From the NCBI GenBank assembly GCA_963756525.1, contig CAVWNR010000009.1, forward strand, positions 434,001 to 498,000: 64,000 nt of DNA, read 5' to 3'. This document shows positions 55,475 through 64,000 of the stretch, piece after piece (the first letter of the stretch is position 1; every line of letters starts with the position of its first letter). This DNA is from CAVWNR01 sp963756525. GTDB lineage: Bacteria > Actinomycetota > Actinomycetes > Mycobacteriales > Jatrophihabitantaceae. The notes beneath the pieces are model-generated. The model was not told the DNA's origin. It made no database searches and worked only from the letters and a program-made list of their open reading frames with translations. A program made the translations under genes and the position numbers.

Positions 55475-55503
55475 TTTATACCGCGTTTGGAGACATAAGG
55501 AAA
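55475..55503 (-). promoter_or_regulatory. Possible promoter of the polysaccharide operon
   Basis: On the minus strand TATAAA (55475-55480) lies 17 bp after TTTCCT (55498-55503), in the most AT-rich part of the 282-bp gap, 119 bp upstream of the initiating transferase start. The -35 match is poor (3/6), so this is tentative. Confidence 0.3.
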
Positions 55504-55638
55504 GGGTTAAGGGCCATGTCATACGGACTGCCGATGCAGCCAGCGCGCGGCACCGGCGCCGAGCGTCTGGTCAATCACCCAGCGTGACCGATCTGCAAGC
55601 ATGTCGTCGCCACACGCGCCTGCGGAAGAATCTGCCGG

Positions 55639-58455
55639 GTGGCCGCCCTACCTCACACGGAGCATCTTCAACCGCCGGCGGGTGCGTCTGACTCGGCCAT
55701 CGGGCCGGCGTCCGACGACAGCGCACTGCGTGCGGACGTCCGGCGCGTCGGCGCGCTGCTCGGCGAGTCGCTGGCCCGCCAGCAGGGCAGGCCCTTGCTG
55801 GATCTTGTGGAGGAGGTACGCGCCCTCACCAAGCGGAGCAAGGAGGCCGGGACGCCCGCCGCGCGCAAGACGGCACGGGAAACGGCGCGAGCCCTGCTTG
55901 CGGGGCTACCACTCGACACAGCGTCGTCGCTCGTGCGCGCCTTCTCGGCATACTTCCTGCTCGCCAATGTCGCGGAGCAGGTGCACCGGGTCCGCACGCT
56001 GCGCGACCGCCCGGCCGACGAGGGATGGCTGGCTCGATCGGTGACAGCGGTCGCCGGTGGCCGCGGTGCTCATGAGCTCAGTGCCGCGCTCGAGACGCTC
56101 GCCGTCCGCTCGGTGTTCACCGCGCACCCCACGGAGGCGAGCCGCCGCTCCATCCTCAGCAAGCTGCGCAGGGTCGCCGACGTGCTCGCCGTCCCTACGG
56201 CGCCGGACAGCCGTGCCCGCTCCCGCCAGGACCGCGATCTTGCGGAGATCGTCGACTTGATTTGGCAAACCGACGAGCTGCGGCAACACCGCCCGACGCC
56301 GCTGGACGAGGCCCGCAACGCCGTCTACTACCTGCAAGAGCTCGTCGACGAGACGCTGCCCGACCTCGCCGCCGACCTCGCTGCGGAAGTCGAAGGCCAC
56401 GGTGCCCAGCTCCCCGCCGACGCGCGTCCGCTGACGTTCGGTACCTGGATCGGTGGTGACCGCGACGGCAATCCGAGCGTGACAGCCGAGGTCACCCGCG
56501 AGGTGCTAAGACTGCAGCACCACGTCGCGGCACGCGCCGCGACAGCGATGATCGACCGGCTGATCGACAACCTCTCGCCGTCAAGCACGATCACCGGCGT
56601 GTCGGGCGAACTCGACGCGTCGATCAAGGCGGACCTAGCAGCGCTGCCGAAGCTCGACCCGCGCGTGCTGACGGTCAATGCCGCGGAGCCGTACCGGCTG
56701 AAGCTAACGTGTATGAAGGCGAAGATCGCCAACACCCGGGCGCGGGTCGACAGCGGGCTGCCGCACGTGCCCGGCCGTGATTACCTCGGTCGGGACGAGC
56801 TGCTCGCTGAACTGGCGTTGATCGGCCACTCGCTGCGAGCGCACCACGGCGCGCTGATCGACGACGGGGTGCTTGCGCGCGCCACACGGACCCTGGCGGT
56901 GTTCGGCCTGCACCTGGCCACGATGGACGTGCGCGAGCACGCCGACGCCCACCACCACGCCGTGGGCCAGCTGGTCGATCGGCTCGGCGAGCAGGGCTCG
57001 CGCTACCTGGACATGCCGCGCGACGTCCGGATGCGCCTGCTGTCGGGCGAGCTGGCGTCGCGTCGCCCGCTTGCGTCGTCGCCGCCACCATTGGACGAGG
57101 CGGGCGCGACGACGTTCGCCGCCTTCACCGCGATCCGCGAGGCACTCGACACCTACGGACCCGAGGTGATCGAGAGCTATATCGTGTCGATGACCCGCGG
57201 TGCCGACGACATCCTCGCCGGCGTCGTGCTGGCCCGCGAGGCGGCCCTGCTCGACGTGCACGGTCGGCCGCCTTTCGCGCGGATCGGCTTCGTGCCGCTG
57301 CTGGAGACGGTCGACGAGCTGCGCCGCGCCGGAGACGTGCTCGACGACCTTCTCTCCGACGCCGGCTACCGGCTGATCGTCCGGCTGCGCGGCGATGTCC
57401 AGGAGGTGATGCTCGGTTACTCGGACTCCAACAAAGAAGCGGGGATCACCACGTCGCAGTGGGAGATCCACCGAGCACAGCGCACGCTGCGCGATGTCGC
57501 CGCCCGGCACGGCGTGCGGCTGCGGCTCTTCCACGGTCGGGGCGGGACGGTGGGCCGGGGCGGAGGACCAACCTACGACGCAATCTTGGCGCAGCCCTGG
57601 GGCGTGCTGGACGGCGAGATCAAATTCACCGAACAGGGTGAGGTGATCAGCGACAAGTACGCGCTCCCGGAACTGGCCCGGGAGAACCTCGAACTCACCG
57701 TGGCGGCCGTGCTACAGGCGTCCACGCTGCACCGCGCGCCACGGCAGAGCGGCGCTCAGCTCGCGCGCTGGGACCAGACGATGGACCGGGTGAGCGACGC
57801 CGCCTTCACCGCATACCGGCGGCTCGTCGACGACCCGGAGCTACCCGCCTACTTCCTCGCCTCCACTCCGGTGGAGCAGCTCGGCTCGCTCAACATCGGA
57901 TCACGGCCGTCCCGCCGGCCATCGTCCGGCGGGGGCATCGACGGCCTGCGGGCGATCCCCTGGGTGTTCGGCTGGACGCAGTCCCGGCAAATCGTCCCCG
58001 GCTGGTTCGGCGTGGGTTCAGGGCTTCAAGCGGCGCGCGAGGCCGGACTTGCCGACGTACTCGCGGAGATGCACGACCAGTGGCACTTCTTCCGAACGTT
58101 CATTTCGAACGTCGAGATGACGCTCGCGAAGACCGATCTCGAGGTGGCCGCGCTGTATGTCGCCTCGCTGGTACCACCGTCGTTGCACCGGCTATTCGAC
58201 GTTGTGCATGCCGAACACGAGCTGACGGTTACAGAGGTGCTGCGGATCACCGGTGAGGCGTCGCTACTGGACAATTTCCGGATCTTGCAGCGGACGCTGA
58301 GCGTACGCGACGCCTACCTCGACCCGATCTCCTACCTGCAGGTTGACCTGCTCTCGCGCGTACGTGCCGACGAGTCGGCCGTGTCGCCGGATCTGCGGCG
58401 AGCCTTGCTGCTCACAATGAACGGCGTGGCCGCCGGCCTGCGCAACACCGGTTGA
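55639..58455 (+). CDS. ppc: Phosphoenolpyruvate carboxylase
   Basis: A 938-residue anaplerotic enzyme making oxaloacetate from PEP and bicarbonate. Key motifs: RSVFTAHPTEASRRSILSKL (catalytic His), WIGGDRDGNPSVTAEVTREV, LGYSDSNKEAGITTSQWEIH, LFHGRGGTVGRGGGPTYDAI, and the C-terminal MNGVAAGLRNTG with the conserved Asn-Thr-Gly end. Full length. It starts at GTG 55639 with GGAAG about 11 bases upstream. Divergent from the polysaccharide operon. Confidence 0.95.
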   Translation: MAALPHTEHLQPPAGASDSAIGPASDDSALRADVRRVGALLGESLARQQGRPLLDLVEEVRALTKRSKEAGTPAARKTARETARALLAGLPLDTASSLVRAFSAYFLLANVAEQVHRVRTLRDRPADEGWLARSVTAVAGGRGAHELSAALETLAVRSVFTAHPTEASRRSILSKLRRVADVLAVPTAPDSRARSRQDRDLAEIVDLIWQTDELRQHRPTPLDEARNAVYYLQELVDETLPDLAADLAAEVEGHGAQLPADARPLTFGTWIGGDRDGNPSVTAEVTREVLRLQHHVAARAATAMIDRLIDNLSPSSTITGVSGELDASIKADLAALPKLDPRVLTVNAAEPYRLKLTCMKAKIANTRARVDSGLPHVPGRDYLGRDELLAELALIGHSLRAHHGALIDDGVLARATRTLAVFGLHLATMDVREHADAHHHAVGQLVDRLGEQGSRYLDMPRDVRMRLLSGELASRRPLASSPPPLDEAGATTFAAFTAIREALDTYGPEVIESYIVSMTRGADDILAGVVLAREAALLDVHGRPPFARIGFVPLLETVDELRRAGDVLDDLLSDAGYRLIVRLRGDVQEVMLGYSDSNKEAGITTSQWEIHRAQRTLRDVAARHGVRLRLFHGRGGTVGRGGGPTYDAILAQPWGVLDGEIKFTEQGEVISDKYALPELARENLELTVAAVLQASTLHRAPRQSGAQLARWDQTMDRVSDAAFTAYRRLVDDPELPAYFLASTPVEQLGSLNIGSRPSRRPSSGGGIDGLRAIPWVFGWTQSRQIVPGWFGVGSGLQAAREAGLADVLAEMHDQWHFFRTFISNVEMTLAKTDLEVAALYVASLVPPSLHRLFDVVHAEHELTVTEVLRITGEASLLDNFRILQRTLSVRDAYLDPISYLQVDLLSRVRADESAVSPDLRRALLLTMNGVAAGLRNTG

Positions 58456-58507
58456 CGTGGTCCGAAACTCGCCAGCGGATGTCGGTGTCGGGGCGCAGAC
58501 TGGCGGC

Positions 58508-59404
58508 GTGCACCTCCCCGACCCGGACGCCTGCTATCGAGCCGTGCACGGCCGTGACGCGCCCGGCACGCTCGAGCTGCGGCTGCCGTACCGATCGCCG
58601 ATGGATCTGGCGGCGACGTTGGAGTTCCTTGCGCAGCGGGCGATTCCGGGCGTCGAGGACTACGACGGCACGACGTTCACCCGGGCGCTCCGGTTGCCCG
58701 GCGGGCCGGGACTCGTCGGGTTGTCCGACGGCGCGGGCCACGTCCGGGCACGGCTGCGGCTCACCGACCAGCGCGACCTCACCGTCGCCGTCGCGCGGGT
58801 GCGCCGGCTGCTCGACCTGGACGCCGACCCGGTCGCCGTCGACGAACAGCTCGGCGCCGACCCGGACCTCGGCGCACTCACCCGCAAACGTCCCGGTCTG
58901 CGTTCCCCGGGCGCCGTGGACGGATTCGAGATGGCAGTCCGGGCGGTCGTCGGCCAGCAGATCTCGGTGCGCGGTGCGCGGACGCTACTCGCTCGGATCG
59001 CCGCCCACGCCGGCCCGGCGCTCGATGGCGAGCCGCAGCGGCTGTTCCCCGACGCGGCCGACGTCGCCGCCATGGACCCGGCGCGGCTGCCGATGCCGCG
59101 CCGCCGGGCGCTCACCCTGCATGCACTGGCGGGCGCCGTCGCGTCCGGCGACCTCACGCTGGACCCGGGCGCCGATCGCGACGCCACCCGAGCCGCGCTG
59201 CTCGCCTTGCCCGGCGTCGGCCCGTGGACGGCCGACTACCTCGCCATGCGCACGCTCGCCGACCCCGACGTGCTGCTCGACAGCGATCTCGGCGTGCGGC
59301 ACGCCTCCGCCGCGCTCGGGATCTCACTGCACGCGCGAGGGCCGGCTTGGGCGCCGTGGCGCTCGTACGCGACCCACCACCTGTGGGCGACGCTGAAGGG
59401 ATGA
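58508..59404 (+). CDS. alkA: DNA-3-methyladenine glycosylase II (AlkA-like)
   Basis: A 298-residue base-excision repair enzyme. An AlkA N-terminal domain (ELRLPYRSPMDLAATLEFLA) is followed by the HhH-GPD domain with VGQQISVRGARTLLARI, the helix-hairpin-helix LPGVGPWTADYLAMR and catalytic Asp in LLDSDLGVRHA. GTG 58508 gives VHLPDPDACYRAVHGRDAPG, which is like the start of the Ada metal-binding domain in Ada-AlkA fusions, but the rest of that domain is absent. A GTG at 58457 is an alternative start. Its stop overlaps the ogt ATG. Confidence 0.9.
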   Translation: MHLPDPDACYRAVHGRDAPGTLELRLPYRSPMDLAATLEFLAQRAIPGVEDYDGTTFTRALRLPGGPGLVGLSDGAGHVRARLRLTDQRDLTVAVARVRRLLDLDADPVAVDEQLGADPDLGALTRKRPGLRSPGAVDGFEMAVRAVVGQQISVRGARTLLARIAAHAGPALDGEPQRLFPDAADVAAMDPARLPMPRRRALTLHALAGAVASGDLTLDPGADRDATRAALLALPGVGPWTADYLAMRTLADPDVLLDSDLGVRHASAALGISLHARGPAWAPWRSYATHHLWATLKG

Positions 59405-59895
59405 TCATGCGCTATTCGTTGATCGCGTCGCCGCTCGGCGATGTGCTCGCCGTCGGCGACGGCGCTTCGCTGACCGGGCTCTACCTGCCGACCGGGCGGC
59501 AGCCGAAGCGGGCACACCCGTCGTGGCAGCGCGACGACACCGCATTCGCCGCCGTGCGCGAGCAGCTCGTGCAGTACTTCGCCGGCGACCGGCAGCGGTT
59601 CGACCTGCCGCTGCTCCTTTCCGGGTCGCCGTTCCAGCTGCGGGTGTGGACCGCGCTGCAGCAGATCCCGTACGGCGCCACCACCAGCTACGGCAAGATC
59701 GCCGTCGAGCTCGGGCTGCCGGACGCCGCTCGGGCGGTGGGGCTGGCCAACGGGCAGAACCCGATCTCGATCATCGTCCCGTGCCATCGGGTGATCGGCG
59801 CGGACGGATCGCTCACCGGCTACGGCGGCGGGCTGCCCGCCAAACGCTGGCTGCTCGACCACGAGGCCCGCCACGCCGGGCTCACCCTGTTATGA
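59401..59895 (+). CDS. ogt: Methylated-DNA--[protein]-cysteine S-methyltransferase
   Basis: A 164-residue suicide alkyltransferase repairing O6-alkylguanine. The active site ISIIVPCHRVIGADGSLTGY contains the PCHRV Cys, preceded by the DNA-binding helix SPFQLRVWTALQQIPYGATT and YGKIAVELGLPDAARAVGLA. The ATG at 59401 overlaps the alkA stop (ATGA) and its stop overlaps the next ATG, so alkA-ogt-hydrolase form one coupled unit, a direct plus excision repair pair. Confidence 0.95.
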   Translation: MIMRYSLIASPLGDVLAVGDGASLTGLYLPTGRQPKRAHPSWQRDDTAFAAVREQLVQYFAGDRQRFDLPLLLSGSPFQLRVWTALQQIPYGATTSYGKIAVELGLPDAARAVGLANGQNPISIIVPCHRVIGADGSLTGYGGGLPAKRWLLDHEARHAGLTLL

Positions 59896-60740
59896 GCGAC
59901 TGGGTCGAGCTCGGCGACCGCTGCTGGGTGCGTCGGTACCCGGAGTGGGACGTCAATGTCGGCGTCGTCGCCGGATCCGACGGCGTGCTGGTGATCGACA
60001 CCCGGGCGACGCTGCGCCAGGGCGAGCACCTGCGCGCGGACGTCCGCCGCCTGGCCGCAGGCCCGCTGCGCTGGGTCGCGAACACGCACCTGCACTTCGA
60101 CCACACGTTCGGCAACGCGGCGTTCGTCGACGACGTGGGCGAGCAGATCTACGCGCATCAGAACGCCGCCGCGGCGATGTGCGAGCGCGGGGAGTGGATC
60201 AAGCAGCAGTGCCGCGACGACCCGGGCGAGGATCCGGAGTACCCCTGGTACACCGCGGCGCTGCTGCGGGACCTGATCGACACGCCCATGCACCCCGCCC
60301 CGCGGACGTTCACGCAGGAGCAGCGAATCGACCTGGGTGATCGCGCGGTTGTCCTCCGGCACATCGGTCGGGGGCACACCGACGGCGACGCCATCGCGCT
60401 GGTGCCCGACGTCGACACGGTGTTCGCCGGCGACCTGGTCGAGGAGTCCGGCAACCCGTCCTACGGCAACGACTGCTACCCGCTCGACTGGCCGGACACG
60501 GCGACAGCGTTGCGGGACGTGCTCGGCGAGGCCACCAGCGTGGTCCCCGGCCACGGCTCACCGGTCGACCGGCGATTCGTCGACCGCCAACGCGCCGACC
60601 TGCGCGCGATCGCGACGACGATCCGCGACCTGCACGGCGCCGGCATCCTGCTCGACGCGGCCCTGGCCCACCGGGACTGGCCCTATCCGGCCGAGTCGCT
60701 CACCGACGCCGTGCGCCGCGGCTACGCCGAGCTGGGTTGA
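59892..60740 (+). CDS. MBL-fold metallo-hydrolase
   Basis: A 282-residue metallo-beta-lactamase-fold enzyme with VANTHLHFDHTFGNAAF (HxHxDH), GRGHTDGDAIALVPD, VFAGDLVEESGNPSYGND and VVPGHGSPVDRRFV as metal ligands. It has no signal peptide. ATG at 59892 overlaps the ogt stop (ATGA). The substrate is unknown; the family includes thioesterases, lactonases and others. Confidence 0.92.
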   Translation: MSDWVELGDRCWVRRYPEWDVNVGVVAGSDGVLVIDTRATLRQGEHLRADVRRLAAGPLRWVANTHLHFDHTFGNAAFVDDVGEQIYAHQNAAAAMCERGEWIKQQCRDDPGEDPEYPWYTAALLRDLIDTPMHPAPRTFTQEQRIDLGDRAVVLRHIGRGHTDGDAIALVPDVDTVFAGDLVEESGNPSYGNDCYPLDWPDTATALRDVLGEATSVVPGHGSPVDRRFVDRQRADLRAIATTIRDLHGAGILLDAALAHRDWPYPAESLTDAVRRGYAELG

Positions 60741-60743
60741 CGC

Positions 60744-61316
60744 TCAGTCGTTGAACCGGTTCTGCGCCACTTCCAGGCCATCGGCGAGCAGCGCCTCCAC
60801 CGCGTCGGCGGCCCGGTCGACGAGAAACGCCAACTCCCTGCGTTCGGCAGCGGCGAACTCGCGGAGCACATAGTCGGCCGGATCCTGCCGGCCCGGCGGC
60901 CGGCCGATCCCGAACCGCACCCGCGCGTAGTCGTTGCAGCCCAGCGCCGCGGTCAGCGAACGCAGGCCGTTGTGCCCACCGTCACCGCCGCCCCGCTTGA
61001 GCCGCAGCGTCCCGTACGGAAGGTCGAGGTCGTCGTGGACGACGATCATCCGCTCGACCGGCACCTTGTAGAACCGGGCCGCCGCGACCACCGCACCGCC
61101 CGAATCGTTCATGTACGAGCGGGGCTTGGCCAGCACGACGGGATGGCCGGCCAGCCGGCCTTCGAGCACGTCACAGCGTGACCGGTGTGCCTTGAACCGC
61201 CCGCCCGTCCGCTCGGCGAGCAGGTCGAGCACGAAGAAGCCCGCGTTGTGCCGCGTGGCCGCATACCGCGGCCCGGGGTTGCCCAGTCCGACGACGAGCT
61301 GCCTTTCGTCGGGCAT
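60744..61316 (-). CDS. pth: Peptidyl-tRNA hydrolase
   Basis: A 190-residue enzyme that recycles peptidyl-tRNAs. It has VVGLGNPGPRYAATRHNAGF (catalytic His about residue 23), LAKPRSYMNDSGGAV, VHDDLDLPYGTLRLK, GGGDGGHNGLRSL and FGIGRPPGRQDPADYVL. It lies 35 bp after the L25 gene, an arrangement typical of bacteria. It converges with the MBL gene. Confidence 0.96.
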   Translation of the reverse strand: MPDERQLVVGLGNPGPRYAATRHNAGFFVLDLLAERTGGRFKAHRSRCDVLEGRLAGHPVVLAKPRSYMNDSGGAVVAAARFYKVPVERMIVVHDDLDLPYGTLRLKRGGGDGGHNGLRSLTAALGCNDYARVRFGIGRPPGRQDPADYVLREFAAAERRELAFLVDRAADAVEALLADGLEVAQNRFND

Positions 61317-61351
61317 CGAGCCGTCCTCGCGCCGTCGCCGAAGGAACAGGA

Positions 61352-61978
61352 CTATTCGCCGCTCTCCTGCGCGGGTACCTCGGCCAGCTCGGCGGGCGCC
61401 TCCTCGGCGACCTCACCGGCCTCGACCTCCTCGGCGGTCGGAGCCTCCTGGATGAGCAGCAGCACCTGCTCGGGATCACCGACGAGCGTCGTCCCGACGG
61501 GCAGCTTCAGGTCCCCGGCGGTGATGTGCGAGCCGATCTCGAGGCCGTCGATGCTCACCTCGATCTCGCCGGGCAGGTGGGTGGCCTCGGCCTCGACGCT
61601 GACGGCGGTGTGCTCCTGCGCGAGCAGGCCGCCGCGCGCGATCTCGCCCACGACCGCGAGCGGGACGTCGATGGTGACCTTCTCGCCGCTGCGCACCGCG
61701 AGCAGGTCGACGTGCTCGAAGATGCCCTTGATCGGATGCCGCTGGATGGCCTTGGGGATGGCCAGCTGCTCGCCGCCGTCCAGCTCGAGGGTGAGCAGCA
61801 CGTTCGCGCCGCCGTGCTTGACCGCGTGGCCGAACTCGCGCGCCGGCAGCGACACGTGCCGCGGATCGGCGCCGTGACCGTAGATCACGGCGGGGATCTT
61901 GCCGGCGCGACGGGTGCGGCGCGCGCCGCCCTTGCCGAACTCGGTGCGCCGTTCGGCGGCCAGTCGAACCTCGGACAC
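61352..61978 (-). CDS. rplY: 50S ribosomal protein L25/general stress protein Ctc
   Basis: A 208-residue L25 of the long TL5/Ctc type: N-terminal 5S-rRNA-binding domain (RTEFGKGGARRTRRAGKIPA; VIYGHGADPRHVSLPAREF) and a C-terminal beta domain (VLLTLELDGGEQLAIPKAIQ; HPIKGIFEHVDLLAV), then an acidic Ala/Glu tail. GTG at 61978 has AGGAG 8 bases upstream (minus strand). Confidence 0.95.
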   Translation of the reverse strand: MSEVRLAAERRTEFGKGGARRTRRAGKIPAVIYGHGADPRHVSLPAREFGHAVKHGGANVLLTLELDGGEQLAIPKAIQRHPIKGIFEHVDLLAVRSGEKVTIDVPLAVVGEIARGGLLAQEHTAVSVEAEATHLPGEIEVSIDGLEIGSHITAGDLKLPVGTTLVGDPEQVLLLIQEAPTAEEVEAGEVAEEAPAELAEVPAQESGE

Positions 61979-62131
61979 GGGGGTGCTCCTTAACAGTGCA
62001 AATCGATGAGGTTTCGCGGTGTCGCGGCGGCGACGGACGTGCGCCGAGGACCGACGCCGCGTCGATCACGGACGCGGCGCCTGCGCAACCAGACGGCCCG
62101 CGGTCCCTCGCCGGGCAACCCTGCCAGGGTA

Positions 62132-62165
62132 CCGGGCGGATCGCGCCGGGCGTAAATCCGCCCGG
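62132..62165. promoter_or_regulatory. Perfect 10-bp inverted repeat upstream of ispE
   Basis: CCGGGCGGAT (62132-62141) and ATCCGCCCGG (62156-62165) are perfect complements around a 14-base loop in the 228-bp gap between divergent rplY and ispE. It ends 41 bp before the ispE start, so it is not a terminator for either gene; it may be an operator or a 5'-leader hairpin. The rest of the gap shows no other structure. Confidence 0.5.
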
Positions 62166-62206
62166 GCCGCGCGGCATCCGGATCGGCGACCCCGCTCGAC
62201 ATTACT

Positions 62207-63121
62207 GTGATCGGCGTGTCGCAGGCCGCCGTCCGGGTGCGCGTTCCCGCCAAGGTGAACCTGCACCTGGGTGTCGGGCCGGCGCGCCGCGACGGCTACC
62301 ACGACCTGGTCACCGTGTTCCAGGCCGTCGACCTGTACGACGAGATCGCGGCGGCACCGGCGGACGGGCTGCAGGTCGCGGTACGCGGGGAGGGAGCCGG
62401 CTCGCTGCCGACCGGCGCGGAGAACCTCGCCTGGCAGGCAGCGTCGCTGCTCGCCGAGCAGGTCGGCGTCCATCCAGGCGTCAAGCTGGAGATCAGCAAG
62501 TCGATCCCGGTCGCCGCAGGGATGGCCGGCGGCTCGGCCGACGCGGCCGGGGCGCTGGTCGCCTGCGCTGAGCTCTGGCACACCGGCACGCCTCGCGACG
62601 AGCTGCTGATCCTCGCCGCCCGGCTGGGCAGCGACGTCTCGTTCCCGGTCGTGGGGGGTACCGCGCTGGCCACCGGCCGGGGCGAGGTGCTGGCGCCGGT
62701 GCTGACCACCGGCGAGTTCCATTGGGTGTTCGCGGTGCAGGACTTCGGCATCTCCGCTGCGGACGCCTACCGCGAGCTGGATCGGCTGCGGGCGACGTCG
62801 CGGCCGCGGCAGGCCGGTTCGCCCGACGCGGTGCTGGACGCCCTGCGCGCCGGCGACACCGAGCGACTCGCGGCGACGCTCGCCAACGACCTGCAGGCGG
62901 CGGCGCTCTCGCTCGCGCCGCAGCTGCGCCGCACCCTCGCCGCCGGGGCCGAGCTCGGCGCGCTCGCGGGCATCGTCTCCGGCTCGGGTCCCACCTGCGC
63001 CTTCCTGGTCGCCGACCGCGATGCCGCCACCCGGCTCGCCGCCGCGCTGGCCGGAGAAGGCGTCTGCCGTACCACTCGAGCCGCGAGCGGCCCGGTGCCC
63101 GGGGCGCGCGTCGTACGCTGA
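62207..63121 (+). CDS. ispE: 4-diphosphocytidyl-2-C-methyl-D-erythritol kinase
   Basis: A 304-residue GHMP kinase of the MEP isoprenoid pathway. N-terminal motif VRVPAKVNLHLGVGPARRDG, ATP loop IPVAAGMAGGSADAAGALVA, and C-terminal AGIVSGSGPTCAFLV. Start is GTG 62207, with GTG 62216 as an alternative. Its stop shares one base with the next gene's ATG (TGATG). Confidence 0.94.
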   Translation: MIGVSQAAVRVRVPAKVNLHLGVGPARRDGYHDLVTVFQAVDLYDEIAAAPADGLQVAVRGEGAGSLPTGAENLAWQAASLLAEQVGVHPGVKLEISKSIPVAAGMAGGSADAAGALVACAELWHTGTPRDELLILAARLGSDVSFPVVGGTALATGRGEVLAPVLTTGEFHWVFAVQDFGISAADAYRELDRLRATSRPRQAGSPDAVLDALRAGDTERLAATLANDLQAAALSLAPQLRRTLAAGAELGALAGIVSGSGPTCAFLVADRDAATRLAAALAGEGVCRTTRAASGPVPGARVVR

Positions 63122-64000
63122 TGTCCGTGAAGATCGGCTTGCACATCGCGGATTTCACCTGGCCGGGCGGTCCGCCGACCCTGGCCGCAGACCTGCGACG
63201 GGTCGTCGTCGCCGCCGAGGAGGCGGGTTTCAGCCGGGTCAGCGTCATGGACCACGTCTGGCAGATCGGCGTCAACGGGCCGCCAGAGCACGAGATGCTC
63301 GAGGCGTACACGACGCTCGGCTACCTCGCGGCGTGCACCTCACGGGTCGAGCTGGTGTCGTGGGTCACCGCGGTGGTGTACCGCGAACCGGGACTGCTCG
63401 CCAAGCTGGTGAGCACCCTCGACGTCCTCTCCGAGGGACGCGCGTGGCTCGGCATCGGTGCGGCCTGGAACGAGGAGGAAGCACGCGGCTTGGGCCTGCT
63501 GTTCCCGCCGACCGCGGAGCGGTTCGAGCGGCTAGAGGAGGCGCTGCAGATCTGCCTGCAGATGTGGGACGAGAGCGAGGCGCCGTTCCGGGGCAAGCAC
63601 TACACGTTGGCACGGACGCTCAACCGCCCGCAGCCGTTGCGCCGGCCGCACCCGCCGATCCTGATCGGCGGCGGTGGCGAGCGCAAGACGCTCCGGCTGG
63701 TCGCGCAGTACGCCCAGGCGTGCAACCTGTTCGCCGGCGCCGACCTGCCCCGCAAGCTCGACGTGCTCCGTGAGCACTGCGCGGCCGTGGGCCGCGACTA
63801 CGACGAGATCGAGAAGACGGTCCTGATGCCCTTCGACATCGGTGCGAACGGCGAGCGCGCCGATGCGCTGCTCGAGCAGCTGCGATCGCTCGCCGATCTT
63901 GGCATCGCGCACGCGCACGGCAAGATCGCGAATGTTGCAAGCATCAGGCCGCTGCAGCTCTTCGGCGAGCGGGTCGTCCCGGTTGCCGCGACACTGCAGG
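63121..64000 (+). CDS. LLM-class F420-dependent oxidoreductase (3' end cut)
   Basis: At least 293 residues, open to the window edge. A luciferase-like TIM-barrel protein: VKIGLHIADFTWPGGPPTLA, GFSRVSVMDHVWQIG, LVSTLDVLSEGRAWLGIGAA, WNEEEARGLGLLFPPTAERF and HPPILIGGGGERKTLRLVAQ are typical of actinobacterial F420-dependent enzymes. It probably uses coenzyme F420H2 on an unknown substrate. ATG 63121 overlaps the ispE stop by one base; GTG 63127 is an alternative. Confidence 0.92.
   Translation, partial: MSVKIGLHIADFTWPGGPPTLAADLRRVVVAAEEAGFSRVSVMDHVWQIGVNGPPEHEMLEAYTTLGYLAACTSRVELVSWVTAVVYREPGLLAKLVSTLDVLSEGRAWLGIGAAWNEEEARGLGLLFPPTAERFERLEEALQICLQMWDESEAPFRGKHYTLARTLNRPQPLRRPHPPILIGGGGERKTLRLVAQYAQACNLFAGADLPRKLDVLREHCAAVGRDYDEIEKTVLMPFDIGANGERADALLEQLRSLADLGIAHAHGKIANVASIRPLQLFGERVVPVAATLQ

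Overview
The window comes from a high-GC Gram-positive actinomycete. Evidence: the actinobacterial synteny eno - ftsB/divIC - DUF501 - ppx and mfd - mazG - SurA-like lipoprotein, DUF4235, DUF5302 and Bax-inhibitor-1 proteins, GTG/TTG starts, ATGA/GTGA gene overlaps, and a DasR-type (dre) operator in front of an amino-sugar operon. The genus cannot be fixed from the sequence; a soil actinomycete near Frankiales/Jatrophihabitans-like groups is a guess.

Layout. 1-2.8 kb: a frameshifted thiolase, a Bax-inhibitor-1 membrane protein, a DUF5302 gene followed by a long hairpin, and an odd class-I-shaped tRNA with a UAA anticodon. 2.9-11.3 kb (minus strand): a sugar ABC importer with its own ATPase, overlapping a PHP-domain metallohydrolase and closely followed by a GH38 alpha-mannosidase, with a nested palindrome at its promoter. 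11.4-12.6 kb: uracil-DNA glycosylase and DUF4235. 12.6-17.9 kb: a second, ATPase-less sugar importer with a SIS isomerase/deaminase and NagA, preceded by a dre site, with a perfect 13-bp stem-loop between the binding-protein and permease genes. 18-29.4 kb: housekeeping genes (ppx, DUF501, ftsB-like, eno, DinB, mazG, SurA-like lipoprotein, galE, UDP-glucuronate decarboxylase, Uma2, mfd). 29.4-33.8 kb: a bifunctional penicillin-binding protein between two decayed zones holding relics of a LuxR regulator, a YVTN beta-propeller protein and an IS1380-type transposase.

33.8-55.4 kb is a surface/extracellular polysaccharide island with visibly lower GC: initiating sugar-phosphate transferase, DUF1972 and GT4 glycosyltransferases, flippase, O-antigen-ligase/polymerase-like protein, Wzz-like chain-length protein with a degenerate kinase domain, PIG-L deacetylase, methyltransferase, a cytidylyltransferase plus CDP-alcohol phosphotransferase pair, a phospholipase-C-like lipoprotein, and two large secreted proteins (PKD/LamG/beta-propeller, and beta-helix) that share a beta-rich domain. 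My reading is a Wzx/Wzy-type glycan system carrying a phospho-alcohol substituent, with dedicated secreted glycan-binding or glycan-processing proteins; this is the most novel part of the window.

55.6-64 kb returns to core functions: PEP carboxylase, an alkA-ogt-MBL repair/hydrolase operon with ATGA overlaps, pth, ribosomal protein L25, ispE and a truncated F420-dependent luciferase-like oxidoreductase running off the end.
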